A stretch of DNA of 64,000 nt. Source: Polynucleobacter wuianus. GTDB taxonomy: Bacteria > Pseudomonadota > Gammaproteobacteria > Burkholderiales > Burkholderiaceae. The position numbers were made by a program, and so were the translations under genes. Of this stretch, positions 7,413 to 15,410 are shown piece after piece. Numbering within the stretch: position 1 is the stretch's first letter; each line of letters begins with the position of its first letter. Location: the NCBI RefSeq assembly GCF_001659725.1, contig NZ_CP015922.1, positions 558,001-622,000 on the forward strand, read 5' to 3'. The notes beneath the pieces were generated by a model, which saw only the letters and a program-made list of their open reading frames with translations, was not told the DNA's origin and searched no databases.

Positions 7413-8353
7413 AATCTATCCATCTCATTGCACCGTCTGGTGCTTGCTTAGACGAGAAAAGTCCCTTGGCTGGTATTGCTTGGCTTAAAGATCAGGGGAT
7501 TGCGATTCATAATCCTGATTGCGTGCATCGTGTTCACGAGCGTTTTGCAGGAAGTGATGTCCAGCGATTAAATGAGCTGAATCAATTAGCTACATTAGAT
7601 CCGCAGCAAACTGCTATGGCAATGCGTGGAGGCTATGGCATTCATCGCCTACTACCTAATATTGAATGGAACGCGATTGCTCAGGCAATAAAGAATGGTC
7701 TACAGATTTGTGGACATAGCGATTTCACAACTTTTGAGCTTGGTCTCTTGGCTAAAACTGGTGCCATCACTTTATCTGGCCCTATGCTCAATTACGATTT
7801 TGGAAAAATTGATGAGGCTGGCAAAGCGATTGCCCCGGACGAGTTTATGTGGAAGCATTTCTTGTCCGCAGTGCAGGATCGAAAATTAGATTGCGTTATT
7901 CATTCAAAGCAAGTCTTCTTAGGTCAAGCAAGCTCAGGTGTTAAGGCTGGAATGCTTTGGGGCGGTAATCTGACGGTGCTTGCGAGTCTCATCGGCACCC
8001 CATATTTGCCCTCATTAAGCCAAACAAAAGGCGGTATTTTGTTCTTGGAGGATGTAAATGAGCATCCCTATCGCCTTGAGAGAACTCTGATGCAATTATT
8101 GGATGCCGGAGTACTTGGCAATCAATCGGCAATATTGTTAGGCGGCTTCTCGGCATATCGTTTGTATGAGAACGATAAGGGTTATACGCTTGAACGTGCA
8201 ATTGAGATGATTCGAGAGCGCTTGCCAAAAGACATTCCAGTATTGACTGACTTACCGTTTGGTCATCAGGCTAATAAGTTGACCTTGCCTGTTGGCGCAA
8301 ACGCAAGCCTCGATTACAGCGCTACAGGATTTACTCTTAAAGCAAGTTGGTAA
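7409..8353 (+). CDS. ldcA: LD-carboxypeptidase (peptidase S66, MccF/LdcA family)
   Basis: This family removes the terminal D-Ala from murein tetrapeptides during peptidoglycan recycling in the cytoplasm, or inactivates microcin C-like compounds. The catalytic triad can be placed at S104 (GHSDFTT), E214 (LFLED) and H286 (FGHQANK), and the conserved MRGGYG loop is at 72-77. The TTG start is chosen because AAGGAG lies five bases upstream and the TTGA overlap couples it to tadA. The N-terminal IHLIAPSG strand fits the family start. Length (314 residues) is normal. Placement behind tadA is an operon convenience rather than a functional hint. Confidence 0.88.
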   Translation: MKSIHLIAPSGACLDEKSPLAGIAWLKDQGIAIHNPDCVHRVHERFAGSDVQRLNELNQLATLDPQQTAMAMRGGYGIHRLLPNIEWNAIAQAIKNGLQICGHSDFTTFELGLLAKTGAITLSGPMLNYDFGKIDEAGKAIAPDEFMWKHFLSAVQDRKLDCVIHSKQVFLGQASSGVKAGMLWGGNLTVLASLIGTPYLPSLSQTKGGILFLEDVNEHPYRLERTLMQLLDAGVLGNQSAILLGGFSAYRLYENDKGYTLERAIEMIRERLPKDIPVLTDLPFGHQANKLTLPVGANASLDYSATGFTLKASW

Positions 8354-8355
8354 AC

Positions 8356-8988
8356 ATGTTTCTGAGAAGATTTATCTCTCACAGCATTCTTTTTATAGGA
8401 TTGATTTTTACTGGGACTGCAATGGCGATCGAAGAACCAAAATACACCGTTCTCGAAAAGACGCCCCCATTTGAGCTTCGCTCTTATGCGCCTATGATTT
8501 TGGCTGAGGTTCAGCTTGAAGGCGATCTAGATGAGGCCTCAAGCCAGGGCTTTAGACTAATTGCTGCTTATATCTTTGGGCAGAATCAGGTAAGTGAAAA
8601 AATTGCCATGACTGCGCCAGTTGCGGTAGAAGAGCAAGCCGTAAAAAGCGCCAAGATAGCCATGACTGCGCCAGTCAACATTGAGAGCAATGCTGGTCAA
8701 TGGACAGTTTCCTTTGTGATGCCCTCTGAATACACCATGGAAACTTTACCCAAGCCATTAAATTCAAAAGTACAGCTCAGGCAAATTCCTGCAGTAAAGA
8801 GGGCTGTTATTACCTTCTCTGGTTTTTATAACAGCCAAAAGGTGGCTGAGAAGACGCTTGAGCTAGAGGAGTGGATGAAGACCAAAAATCTGCAAGCTAC
8901 TGGGGCACCTAAATTTGCTCGCTATAACCCGCCTTGGACCTTGCCATTCATGCGGCGTAATGAGGTCATGATTGATGTGCGTGACTAG
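8356..8988 (+). CDS. SOUL-family heme-binding-like protein with signal peptide
   Basis: The start is taken at ATG 8356, two bases after the ldcA stop, rather than the in-frame TTG at 8347 inside ldcA. Residues 1-25 form a signal peptide (FISHSILFIGLIFTGTAMA). The mature protein has the SOUL pattern: YTVLEKTPPFELRSYAP, then two copies of KIAMTAPV at about residues 80-87 and 99-106, and a C-terminal RYNPPWTLPFMRRNEV. SOUL proteins bind heme or other tetrapyrroles in eukaryotes; the bacterial role is unclear. It is predicted to act in the periplasm. The duplicated KIAMTAPV motif is a normal family feature. Confidence 0.8.
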   Translation: MFLRRFISHSILFIGLIFTGTAMAIEEPKYTVLEKTPPFELRSYAPMILAEVQLEGDLDEASSQGFRLIAAYIFGQNQVSEKIAMTAPVAVEEQAVKSAKIAMTAPVNIESNAGQWTVSFVMPSEYTMETLPKPLNSKVQLRQIPAVKRAVITFSGFYNSQKVAEKTLELEEWMKTKNLQATGAPKFARYNPPWTLPFMRRNEVMIDVRD

Positions 8989-9006
8989 TGAGCGTCACAG
9001 TTCATT

Positions 9007-9876
9007 TTAGGCTTCAAAACTCTTCAGTAGGAACTGCGCTCCACCATCAATACCCAAGGCTTTAGTAATTACTGGAAGTGCTTCAGCCAGATGCTTTTCA
9101 AGAGTCCATGGTGGATTAAGGATGAACATGCCACTAGCTTGTAGACGTCGCTCTCTAGGCGCATTCTCAACTCGAAGTTCGGCGTGAAGCCAGGAACGTA
9201 TATGCAGAGCACAAATCTTTTTCATGCGATCGGGCAGAGCGGCTGATTCTCTTCTAGAAAGAATCGGATACCAGATTGCATAACAGCCAGTAGCGAAGCG
9301 CTGTAATGCTTCTTCAATAGCCTCTTCAAGATAACGATAGTCTTGTTTGTCTTCATATGAAGGGTCAATCAGCACAAGACCGCGCCTACTTGGTGGCGGT
9401 AGTAAACCTTTAAGTCTGCTAAAGCTATCTACTGCGTAAACATCGATTTGCTTTGCGCATTCTAATTCGTCAATATTGTGGCGAAGAATATCAATCTCTT
9501 TAGGGTGTAGCTCAAATAACTTTAGGCGATCTTGTGGTCTCAGAAGTCGAGCCAAGATGAATGGGGATCCAGGGTAGGTATTGAGCTCTTCAGCAGTATT
9601 TTCCGCTTCAATATAGTCCAAATATTTTTGAATACTCTCTGGAATGGGGTTGCCCGCTTCTTTGAACTTCATCAAGCGAAATATTCCGCCTTCAGCTTCT
9701 TTGCTCACGGTTGCAAAACCATCTTGAAGGCTATAAATGCCAGCGCCAGCATGAGTATCAACTATTGTTAACGCAACGGGTTTCTCCTGCAAATACTCTA
9801 CTAGATGAACTAGGGTGAGATGCTTCAGAATGTCAGCATGACTGCCGGCATGAAACGCATGTCGATAGCTAAACAT
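9007..9876 (-). CDS. rlmJ: 23S rRNA (adenine(2030)-N6)-methyltransferase RlmJ
   Basis: RlmJ (YhiR family) methylates N6 of A2030 in 23S rRNA. The N-terminus MFSYRHAFHAGSHADILKH is the family hallmark, DTHAGAGIY at about 40-47 is the SAM-binding motif I, and DPSY at 171-174 is the catalytic N6-adenine motif, with Ser where DPPY is usual, as in other members. The FELHP acidic motif and the C-terminal FILNPPW are also present. At 289 residues it is full length. It converges with the SOUL gene (18 bases between stops) and lies six bases downstream of the PAP2 gene. Confidence 0.93.
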   Translation of the reverse strand: MFSYRHAFHAGSHADILKHLTLVHLVEYLQEKPVALTIVDTHAGAGIYSLQDGFATVSKEAEGGIFRLMKFKEAGNPIPESIQKYLDYIEAENTAEELNTYPGSPFILARLLRPQDRLKLFELHPKEIDILRHNIDELECAKQIDVYAVDSFSRLKGLLPPPSRRGLVLIDPSYEDKQDYRYLEEAIEEALQRFATGCYAIWYPILSRRESAALPDRMKKICALHIRSWLHAELRVENAPRERRLQASGMFILNPPWTLEKHLAEALPVITKALGIDGGAQFLLKSFEA

Positions 9877-9882
9877 AAGGAG

Positions 9883-10674
9883 TTATTTGTTAGTACCAGG
9901 CAAATGGTTGAATTGTGCTTTTACATAAAATACCAATGTGATTGCCACGATAGCAATAGATGCATACTGCAACGGTAGATTCAACTCTAGATCCATGATC
10001 TGCGTATAGTGTGCATAGATTGCTGCAACCCCACCTAGCGCAATCAAGTGAGACCAAATACTTTTAGGCTTAAGTTGGAATTCTGAAACATGTCCAGCCA
10101 GAAGTGCACCAATCATGCCGCACCAAATGCCAAAGCCGGCTCCACCAAGTACATCTGTCAGCCAGTGTGCACCAACAGCATTACGAGATAAACCCACTAA
10201 TGCAGCTACAAAAAAGACAATGCTTAGATGGCTACGCTTACCTTGGGCAGAAACGAAATAAAAAGCGCTTGCAATGGAAAATGCAGTCAAAGTATGACCG
10301 GATGGAAATGCGTTATGAAGCAATGGATCGCCAATGCGATAGAAGCTCCCATCCTCTAGTAGGCCTGCTGGTCTTGGTAGATCAAATAGATTCTTGAGCA
10401 TAATACTGACAATTGCAGAAATTGCTCCCCCAAATATTCCAGCGGTTAACAGTCGTGGTGCTAAAAGTATTAATGGAAAGGCGAGAGCAAAAGCACCCCA
10501 GCCATTACCCAAGAAAGTTAGCCATGCCCAAATGATGTCTGGCAGTGATCTAGTAAAGCGATTGATGAATAAAAAACTACCGCTCTGTAATTCGCCAAAG
10601 TAAATTGCTGCTGCTAGAGCTAAAGGAATAAGCGGTACAAACCAAGCTAGCTTGGGGATTGCTCTATTACTCAT
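9883..10674 (-). CDS. PAP2-family membrane phosphatase
   Basis: The three phosphatase motifs are complete: K94 followed by R101-P102 (KNLFDLPRP), PSGH at 124-127, and SR163-164 with H170 and D174 (SRNAVGAHWLTD). Six or more hydrophobic helices span the 263 residues. Such enzymes hydrolyse lipid phosphates on the periplasmic face, for example undecaprenyl diphosphate, phosphatidic acid or lipid A phosphates. The start overlaps the stop of the upstream glycosyltransferase by four bases, placing it in an envelope-glycolipid block with GT9, a flippase-like protein and a GT39 enzyme. Recycling of an isoprenoid or lipid A modification are both possible. Confidence 0.87.
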   Translation of the reverse strand: MSNRAIPKLAWFVPLIPLALAAAIYFGELQSGSFLFINRFTRSLPDIIWAWLTFLGNGWGAFALAFPLILLAPRLLTAGIFGGAISAIVSIMLKNLFDLPRPAGLLEDGSFYRIGDPLLHNAFPSGHTLTAFSIASAFYFVSAQGKRSHLSIVFFVAALVGLSRNAVGAHWLTDVLGGAGFGIWCGMIGALLAGHVSEFQLKPKSIWSHLIALGGVAAIYAHYTQIMDLELNLPLQYASIAIVAITLVFYVKAQFNHLPGTNK

Positions 10675-11939
10675 CCGGCTTGGCGACCTTTTGCCTTATC
10701 AACTTCTTCTAACTGGAATGTGACTTTATCTAATACTTGTGCAACAGTAATAGCCTGCATACAAATATTTTCTTGACAGGGTGTCTTGCGGTGGTTTGCA
10801 GCACTTACACAGGGAGAGCAAGCAAGATTGGCAGTAATGGCAATGGAGTTGCCTACTGAGCCATACAGGGCCGGAGTTTCTGGGCCAAATAGTACGACCG
10901 TTCTCAGTGGCGTCACTGCAGAGAAGTGTCCTGGCCCAGAATCATTGGTTACCATCACATCGGATAATGTGTACAGAGGCGGCAATTCAGAGAAAGTAAC
11001 TTGACCTGCAAAATTCAAGGCATTTTTCACATTCGCAACAGAGCGTACTTTGTCGACATAAACAAATTCTGCAGGCGACCCAGTAACCAGAATCAAATCA
11101 TTTGGATAGCGTTGATTTACAGCTTGAATCAATTCAGAAAAACGCTGTTGTGCCCAGCGACGCTGTGGCAAAAGATCACTAGCGTTTGGGTTGATCAGAA
11201 TCAAGCGATTTTTGCCATGGGAATATGTAATTCCTGCTTCAGAGGCTTTCTGCTCAATTCGTGAGAGTACTTTTTTCATGACATCTGGATTGATGACCGC
11301 TTGCTCTAGCTTCACTTCTGAATCTGCAATATGAATTTTGCTAAAAGGCACTTCGATCTCTTTGGCAAAAGCTGCATGAATCAGGGACAGAAAGTTTTTA
11401 GTAATATGAATATGTGGGTTGTAATGAACTTTGCGAGTGAGCATGAAGCCACGCCATAAGCCTTCGCCATGGAAGATGTGATAACCAACGCGACGACGTG
11501 CACCGCAAAGGCCGGTGAGTAGGGCGGTAAAGCGGGAGAAGAGCTCAAGATCAATCACGGTGTCAATGCGGTGAGCGCGTGCCACAATTAAAAAGCGCAA
11601 AGTATCTTTAATTAATCCACCTAGACTTGAAGAGTCAATGGTGAAAATATTTTCTGGTTTAACAGTATTTAAGAGTGTGAGACTGGCGCGATTGCTCTTA
11701 AAGATTAAGAAGAACAATTCAGCACCACGAGCCTGGGCATTACGCATTGCTGGGTCAACTAAGATTGCACTTCCCATTTCTGAGAGCTCAATAAAGAGTA
11801 ATTTTTTAGGTGCCTGAGGTCTACGGCTGAAAATATTTTTGATGCCATCGATCAAAGCTACCAATGGACTGGCAATAGCGCAAAGCGGTACTCCAACCCA
11901 ATGATCAATGGCACGCATGGTATTGACGCTAATAGTCAT
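10671..11939 (-). CDS. Glycosyltransferase family 9 (heptosyltransferase-like)
   Basis: The protein has the GT9 double Rossmann plan. The N-terminal part includes KKLLFIELSEMGSAILV and DTVIDLELFSRF. The C-terminal part includes NRLILINPNASDLLPQRRW, LVTGSP and the donor-site block NDSGPGHFSAVTPLRTVVLFGPETP. GT9 enzymes add heptose or related sugars to lipopolysaccharide from nucleotide donors at the cytoplasmic membrane face. A distinctive feature is a Cys-rich segment near residues 385-407 (CSPCVSAANHRKTPC, then ENICMQ), seen in a GT9 subgroup. It is 422 residues, somewhat long. It lies between the flippase-like gene and the PAP2 gene, which argues for assembly of an envelope glycan. Substrate is unknown. 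Confidence 0.8.
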   Translation of the reverse strand: MTISVNTMRAIDHWVGVPLCAIASPLVALIDGIKNIFSRRPQAPKKLLFIELSEMGSAILVDPAMRNAQARGAELFFLIFKSNRASLTLLNTVKPENIFTIDSSSLGGLIKDTLRFLIVARAHRIDTVIDLELFSRFTALLTGLCGARRRVGYHIFHGEGLWRGFMLTRKVHYNPHIHITKNFLSLIHAAFAKEIEVPFSKIHIADSEVKLEQAVINPDVMKKVLSRIEQKASEAGITYSHGKNRLILINPNASDLLPQRRWAQQRFSELIQAVNQRYPNDLILVTGSPAEFVYVDKVRSVANVKNALNFAGQVTFSELPPLYTLSDVMVTNDSGPGHFSAVTPLRTVVLFGPETPALYGSVGNSIAITANLACSPCVSAANHRKTPCQENICMQAITVAQVLDKVTFQLEEVDKAKGRQAG

Positions 11940-11957
11940 AGTTTTTTTCTGAAAGAA

Positions 11958-13001
11958 TTATTTTCGTTTTAGTAAAAAGTACGCACCAGGTAGCACTGAG
12001 ATAACTGTAATGGCGCCGTAACTCATGGAGGCCAATACTGTTAAGGAGGGATTGACGCCCCATAAAGCTAGCACGGAAGATAAAGTAGCTTCACGCAAGC
12101 CCCAGCCGGAAATACTAATTGGTAGCATCAGCAAAAGACTTAATGCAGGCAGGCCAATCATCAGGCTAGAGACAGGCGCTTCAGCACCATATGCGCGAAG
12201 ACAAAAACCAAAGGCCAAAATAATGAAACCATGTATGCCGATTGCAAACAGCGCTTGGGGAATATTCATCGGCCATGAAAAAGCCAGGTGAATGCCAGGC
12301 ATTGCATTATTCATGCGCAAGCGATCCAGTAATTTTTGCAAGAGCTGGCGAGTAGGCGTCCATGCTAAAACGAAAGCAATAACAAGGCCCGCTAAAACCA
12401 TGATAGCTACCACTGCGTAACCTAAGTCTTGCCCCCAAACTGCGAGTGTTGCGCCACCGAGAATCAAGCCTAATCCACCAAGTAAGTTATTGCCAGCCAA
12501 ACCCAATAGGCGATCCACCAATACCATTGCAAAGCTCAGACGAAGTTTGGGGGTCGCATGCTCTAAATCAACGGAGTGATGAAGTTCTTCATTAAGCTCT
12601 TTTGTCTCGCTCAGATTTCCGGCGCTGGTCAGGTGGGTTGCGGTGATGGCGCGGTAGCTATCTCCACCGAGCGTACTTGGTAAACCTTGATTTATTAAGC
12701 CACCCGCAAAGTAAAGTGCGACATATGTTTTAAGGCTGCCTTGAAAGCCCACACTGCGCATTAAAAATCCCCAGCGTAAACCACCACAAATAAAGGCACA
12801 ACAAATTGCTACCGCGGCTGCGATGAGCCACATTGGCTGCATCTTGATTTCGGAATCTAATAGGGTGTGCCAATCAATTCCGCTGGTTGCTTTCCAGAGT
12901 AGGGCAATTGACAGCAAAATTCGAATAGTGGGCCATGCCCGCTTGAGAATTGATTTCCACCCGCATGGGGTTTCAGGGGTGGATTCGGGTATTGAACTCA
13001 T
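11958..13001 (-). CDS. Lysylphosphatidylglycerol-synthase-like membrane protein (flippase-like domain)
   Basis: The 347 residues contain about eight hydrophobic helices and match the flippase-like domain of MprF/UPF0104 proteins: LRWGFLMRSVG, YFAGGLINQGLPSTLGGDSYRA near residues 90-115, and LPISISGWGLREATLS near 295-310. No lysyl-transferase (GNAT) domain is attached, so it should be a transmembrane lipid-translocation-type protein rather than an aminoacyl-lipid synthase. It sits 18 bases upstream of the GT9 gene and 49 bases downstream of GT39, in the same envelope operon. Confidence 0.8.
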   Translation of the reverse strand: MSSIPESTPETPCGWKSILKRAWPTIRILLSIALLWKATSGIDWHTLLDSEIKMQPMWLIAAAVAICCAFICGGLRWGFLMRSVGFQGSLKTYVALYFAGGLINQGLPSTLGGDSYRAITATHLTSAGNLSETKELNEELHHSVDLEHATPKLRLSFAMVLVDRLLGLAGNNLLGGLGLILGGATLAVWGQDLGYAVVAIMVLAGLVIAFVLAWTPTRQLLQKLLDRLRMNNAMPGIHLAFSWPMNIPQALFAIGIHGFIILAFGFCLRAYGAEAPVSSLMIGLPALSLLLMLPISISGWGLREATLSSVLALWGVNPSLTVLASMSYGAITVISVLPGAYFLLKRK

Positions 13002-13050
13002 AGGCGTAAGGATAATGCTTTGGGCGCCTAAGGTCTTGAATTTGGGTGAA

Positions 13051-14547
13051 TTACTCCGTCAATTCAGGGCCTTGCCAGTTGCGGCAAAGGCTAAAGTCAA
13101 ATTTAGACAGAATTTGTCCGAATCGCTCGATCTCTAGAGTCTCCAGGGGCTCACAGCGTTCAAAAGCAGGCCCACTCCCTACTGGGGGCGCAAAAGACAT
13201 CCCAGACCAGTTAATGAGGAGAATGTTCGCTCCGCGTGGTAGTTGACCAAACCACAGATCGAATTGATCTTTTCGAGCATCCAAAACAAATACAGGGATG
13301 GGTTGGGCATACCAAGCCGCGCGACTGCCTAAAGTCCAGTTTTGAACAGCAATCCCATTTGCTTTGCTTGCTTGCGTTAACTCAGCCGCTCTTTGACCTG
13401 CGAGTTTCCAGCCATAGAGATCTGCAATTGGATTAGATTTAAATGCTGCCGAACTGATGCCACCAGAAAGAACATAAGTAAAACCCATACAACATATTGC
13501 TATCTGTGTAATGAATAAAATTCGAATGAGGTGATGATGTTGTGTTGACCACGCTTTTGCTAAACCAATTCCAGCAAATGGTGCCAAGCAAAACCATGCG
13601 GGTGATGTCCAATGTGGCAAGCCACCACCACCAGAGAGACTTATGAATACTACAAAAGGGATCACAAAGAATCCGAGCAGTGCCAATAAAGAAAGTTTGG
13701 TGCCGTGAATGAAGTGCTTAACAAAGAGATAAGCACCCAAAATCATCAAAGGTCCAAAGACCAAAACCTGAATACCTAAATAAGCGCCTAGTCGACGCCA
13801 AAGCCACACGCTGCCAGCCCCATGGGCCATTTGATATTTAAAGGAAATCCAATCATTTATCCAATTCCAATAGAGCACGGGACTGATTAAGATAAGAGCA
13901 ACAACCACAGCAATCCAAAAACCAAGCTTATTAATCCATGGCTTTCTAGGATTGCTTAGAAAAATGAGCAGGAGGGCAATAGCGGTAAATGCGGCGGTGT
14001 ATTTACTTAAGCCTGCCAATCCCAACAATACTCCAGTAACCAGCCAGTCTGCAATGCTGAAATGATCTTTGATTAACCAGCGTAAGGCCACGAGCATCAG
14101 ACCAAGACTTAATGGCGCAAGTAATGTATCTGGTAATAATCCAATCGCCAATACATGAGGCATTGGTGCGGCAATGATGGCAAGTACTGCCATAAGACCG
14201 CAAGTATTGGCTGAAGGTAATGCGCTGGTAAGGTAGCCAGTATTCCGACCTTGAATGAAGTGATGCACTTCCAAAGTCACTTGATAGACTAAGTAACAAG
14301 AGAGGATCCAGAGTAATTCCGGAAGCAATCGGATGATCCCCTCGCAAGAGGTAAGTGTAACTAGTGGCCACTGAATCCAACCTACTAGAGGAGGGTGATC
14401 AAAATAGCTCCAGGCAAGATGCTGTGCATACAGAACGTAGTGAGCCTCATCGACCGAGAATTCAATCGCAAAGCCTAGGGCAAAATGGACTAGCGCTGCA
14501 ATGCAGACACAGATTGCGGCCCAGCTTGAAGGGGATTGTTGGCGCAT
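13051..14547 (-). CDS. ArnT/PMT-like membrane glycosyltransferase (GT39 family)
   Basis: The 498-residue protein has a large polytopic membrane region and the N-terminal periplasmic-loop signature of the family: FSVDEAHYVLYAQHLAWSYF near residues 29-48, with the catalytic Asp-Glu pair, then DHPPLVGWI. A conserved LPDTLLAPLSLGLM loop appears near 157-170. Family members transfer sugars from polyprenyl phosphate to lipid A, proteins or other acceptors on the periplasmic side. It is the first gene of the minus-strand envelope block (GT39, flippase-like, GT9, PAP2) and is divergent from the DUF3047 lipoprotein gene, sharing about 60 bases of promoter region. Confidence 0.83.
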   Translation of the reverse strand: MRQQSPSSWAAICVCIAALVHFALGFAIEFSVDEAHYVLYAQHLAWSYFDHPPLVGWIQWPLVTLTSCEGIIRLLPELLWILSCYLVYQVTLEVHHFIQGRNTGYLTSALPSANTCGLMAVLAIIAAPMPHVLAIGLLPDTLLAPLSLGLMLVALRWLIKDHFSIADWLVTGVLLGLAGLSKYTAAFTAIALLLIFLSNPRKPWINKLGFWIAVVVALILISPVLYWNWINDWISFKYQMAHGAGSVWLWRRLGAYLGIQVLVFGPLMILGAYLFVKHFIHGTKLSLLALLGFFVIPFVVFISLSGGGGLPHWTSPAWFCLAPFAGIGLAKAWSTQHHHLIRILFITQIAICCMGFTYVLSGGISSAAFKSNPIADLYGWKLAGQRAAELTQASKANGIAVQNWTLGSRAAWYAQPIPVFVLDARKDQFDLWFGQLPRGANILLINWSGMSFAPPVGSGPAFERCEPLETLEIERFGQILSKFDFSLCRNWQGPELTE

Positions 14548-14607
14548 GATCTGATTTTAGACTCACTTTATGTATCAGCTATAGCATTAATTTGGGACAA
14601 TGAGCGC

Positions 14608-15405
14608 ATGCTGAAGTCTGTCTTTTTCTCTCTGTTTATCTCGATAGTGTTTGCTCTTACAGGCTGCGCAGGTCTTGGCGGCGGCTCGGTTCAAAACGAA
14701 TCAGGACAAACATTCAATGTGGATCAAATGCCAGCTCAAGAGGAGCTTCCCAAGTTTTCGGCAGAGACTGCGCGTGATGGTATGCCGAATGGTTGGAATT
14801 TCTATCGTATCGCACCTTATAAAAAGAATACGGTTTATCGTTTAGAAAACTATCAAGGTAAAACCGTTCTAAGTGCTAACTCTAAAACCTCTGCCTCTGG
14901 TTTGGCTGTGAAGTTGCGCCCACGCCAAGTAAGCAATTTATGGCTTCAGTGGGAATGGAAGGCCTTGGATGCGTTGCCAGAAGCAGATAACGCTGAAGGC
15001 GTGCGCGATGATGCTCCTTTGCGTATCTTGGTTGCATTTGATGGGAATAAGTCCAAACTCCCCCTCAAAGAAAAAATGACTTTCGAGATGGCCAATCTCA
15101 TTAGTGGTCAAGAAATGCCATACGCAACCTTGATGTATATCTGGTCTGGAAAATCTCCAGTCGATACCATCATCACTAATGCACATACCTCGCGCATCAA
15201 AATGATCGTTGTCGACTCTGGTTGGGATAATTTAGGCCAATGGCACAAACATCAACGCGATTTGGCTGCAGACTATAAGCGTGCTTATGGAGAGGCCCCA
15301 GGTGAATTGATTGGGATTGCTTTACTTACTGATACTGATAACACCAAGTCTGAGACGCGAGCTCTGTATGGGGACATTGAGCTAGTGCGTAAGAATTCAA
15401 AATAA
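14608..15405 (+). CDS. DUF3047 lipoprotein
   Basis: The start is taken at ATG 14608, because the codons before it (from 14536) overlap the divergent glycosyltransferase and lack signal-peptide character. Residues 1-17 form a signal peptide ending in the lipobox LTGC. The mature part shows the DUF3047 pattern: GWNFYRIAPYKKNTVYRL, NLWLQWEWKALDALP, DDAPLRILVAFDGN, LMYIWSG and a C-terminal IALLTDTDNTKSETRALYGDI. The fold resembles carbohydrate-binding jelly-roll proteins, but no function is established. It converges with copA, leaving only five bases between stops. Confidence 0.8.
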   Translation: MLKSVFFSLFISIVFALTGCAGLGGGSVQNESGQTFNVDQMPAQEELPKFSAETARDGMPNGWNFYRIAPYKKNTVYRLENYQGKTVLSANSKTSASGLAVKLRPRQVSNLWLQWEWKALDALPEADNAEGVRDDAPLRILVAFDGNKSKLPLKEKMTFEMANLISGQEMPYATLMYIWSGKSPVDTIITNAHTSRIKMIVVDSGWDNLGQWHKHQRDLAADYKRAYGEAPGELIGIALLTDTDNTKSETRALYGDIELVRKNSK

Positions 15406-15410
15406 TCAGA

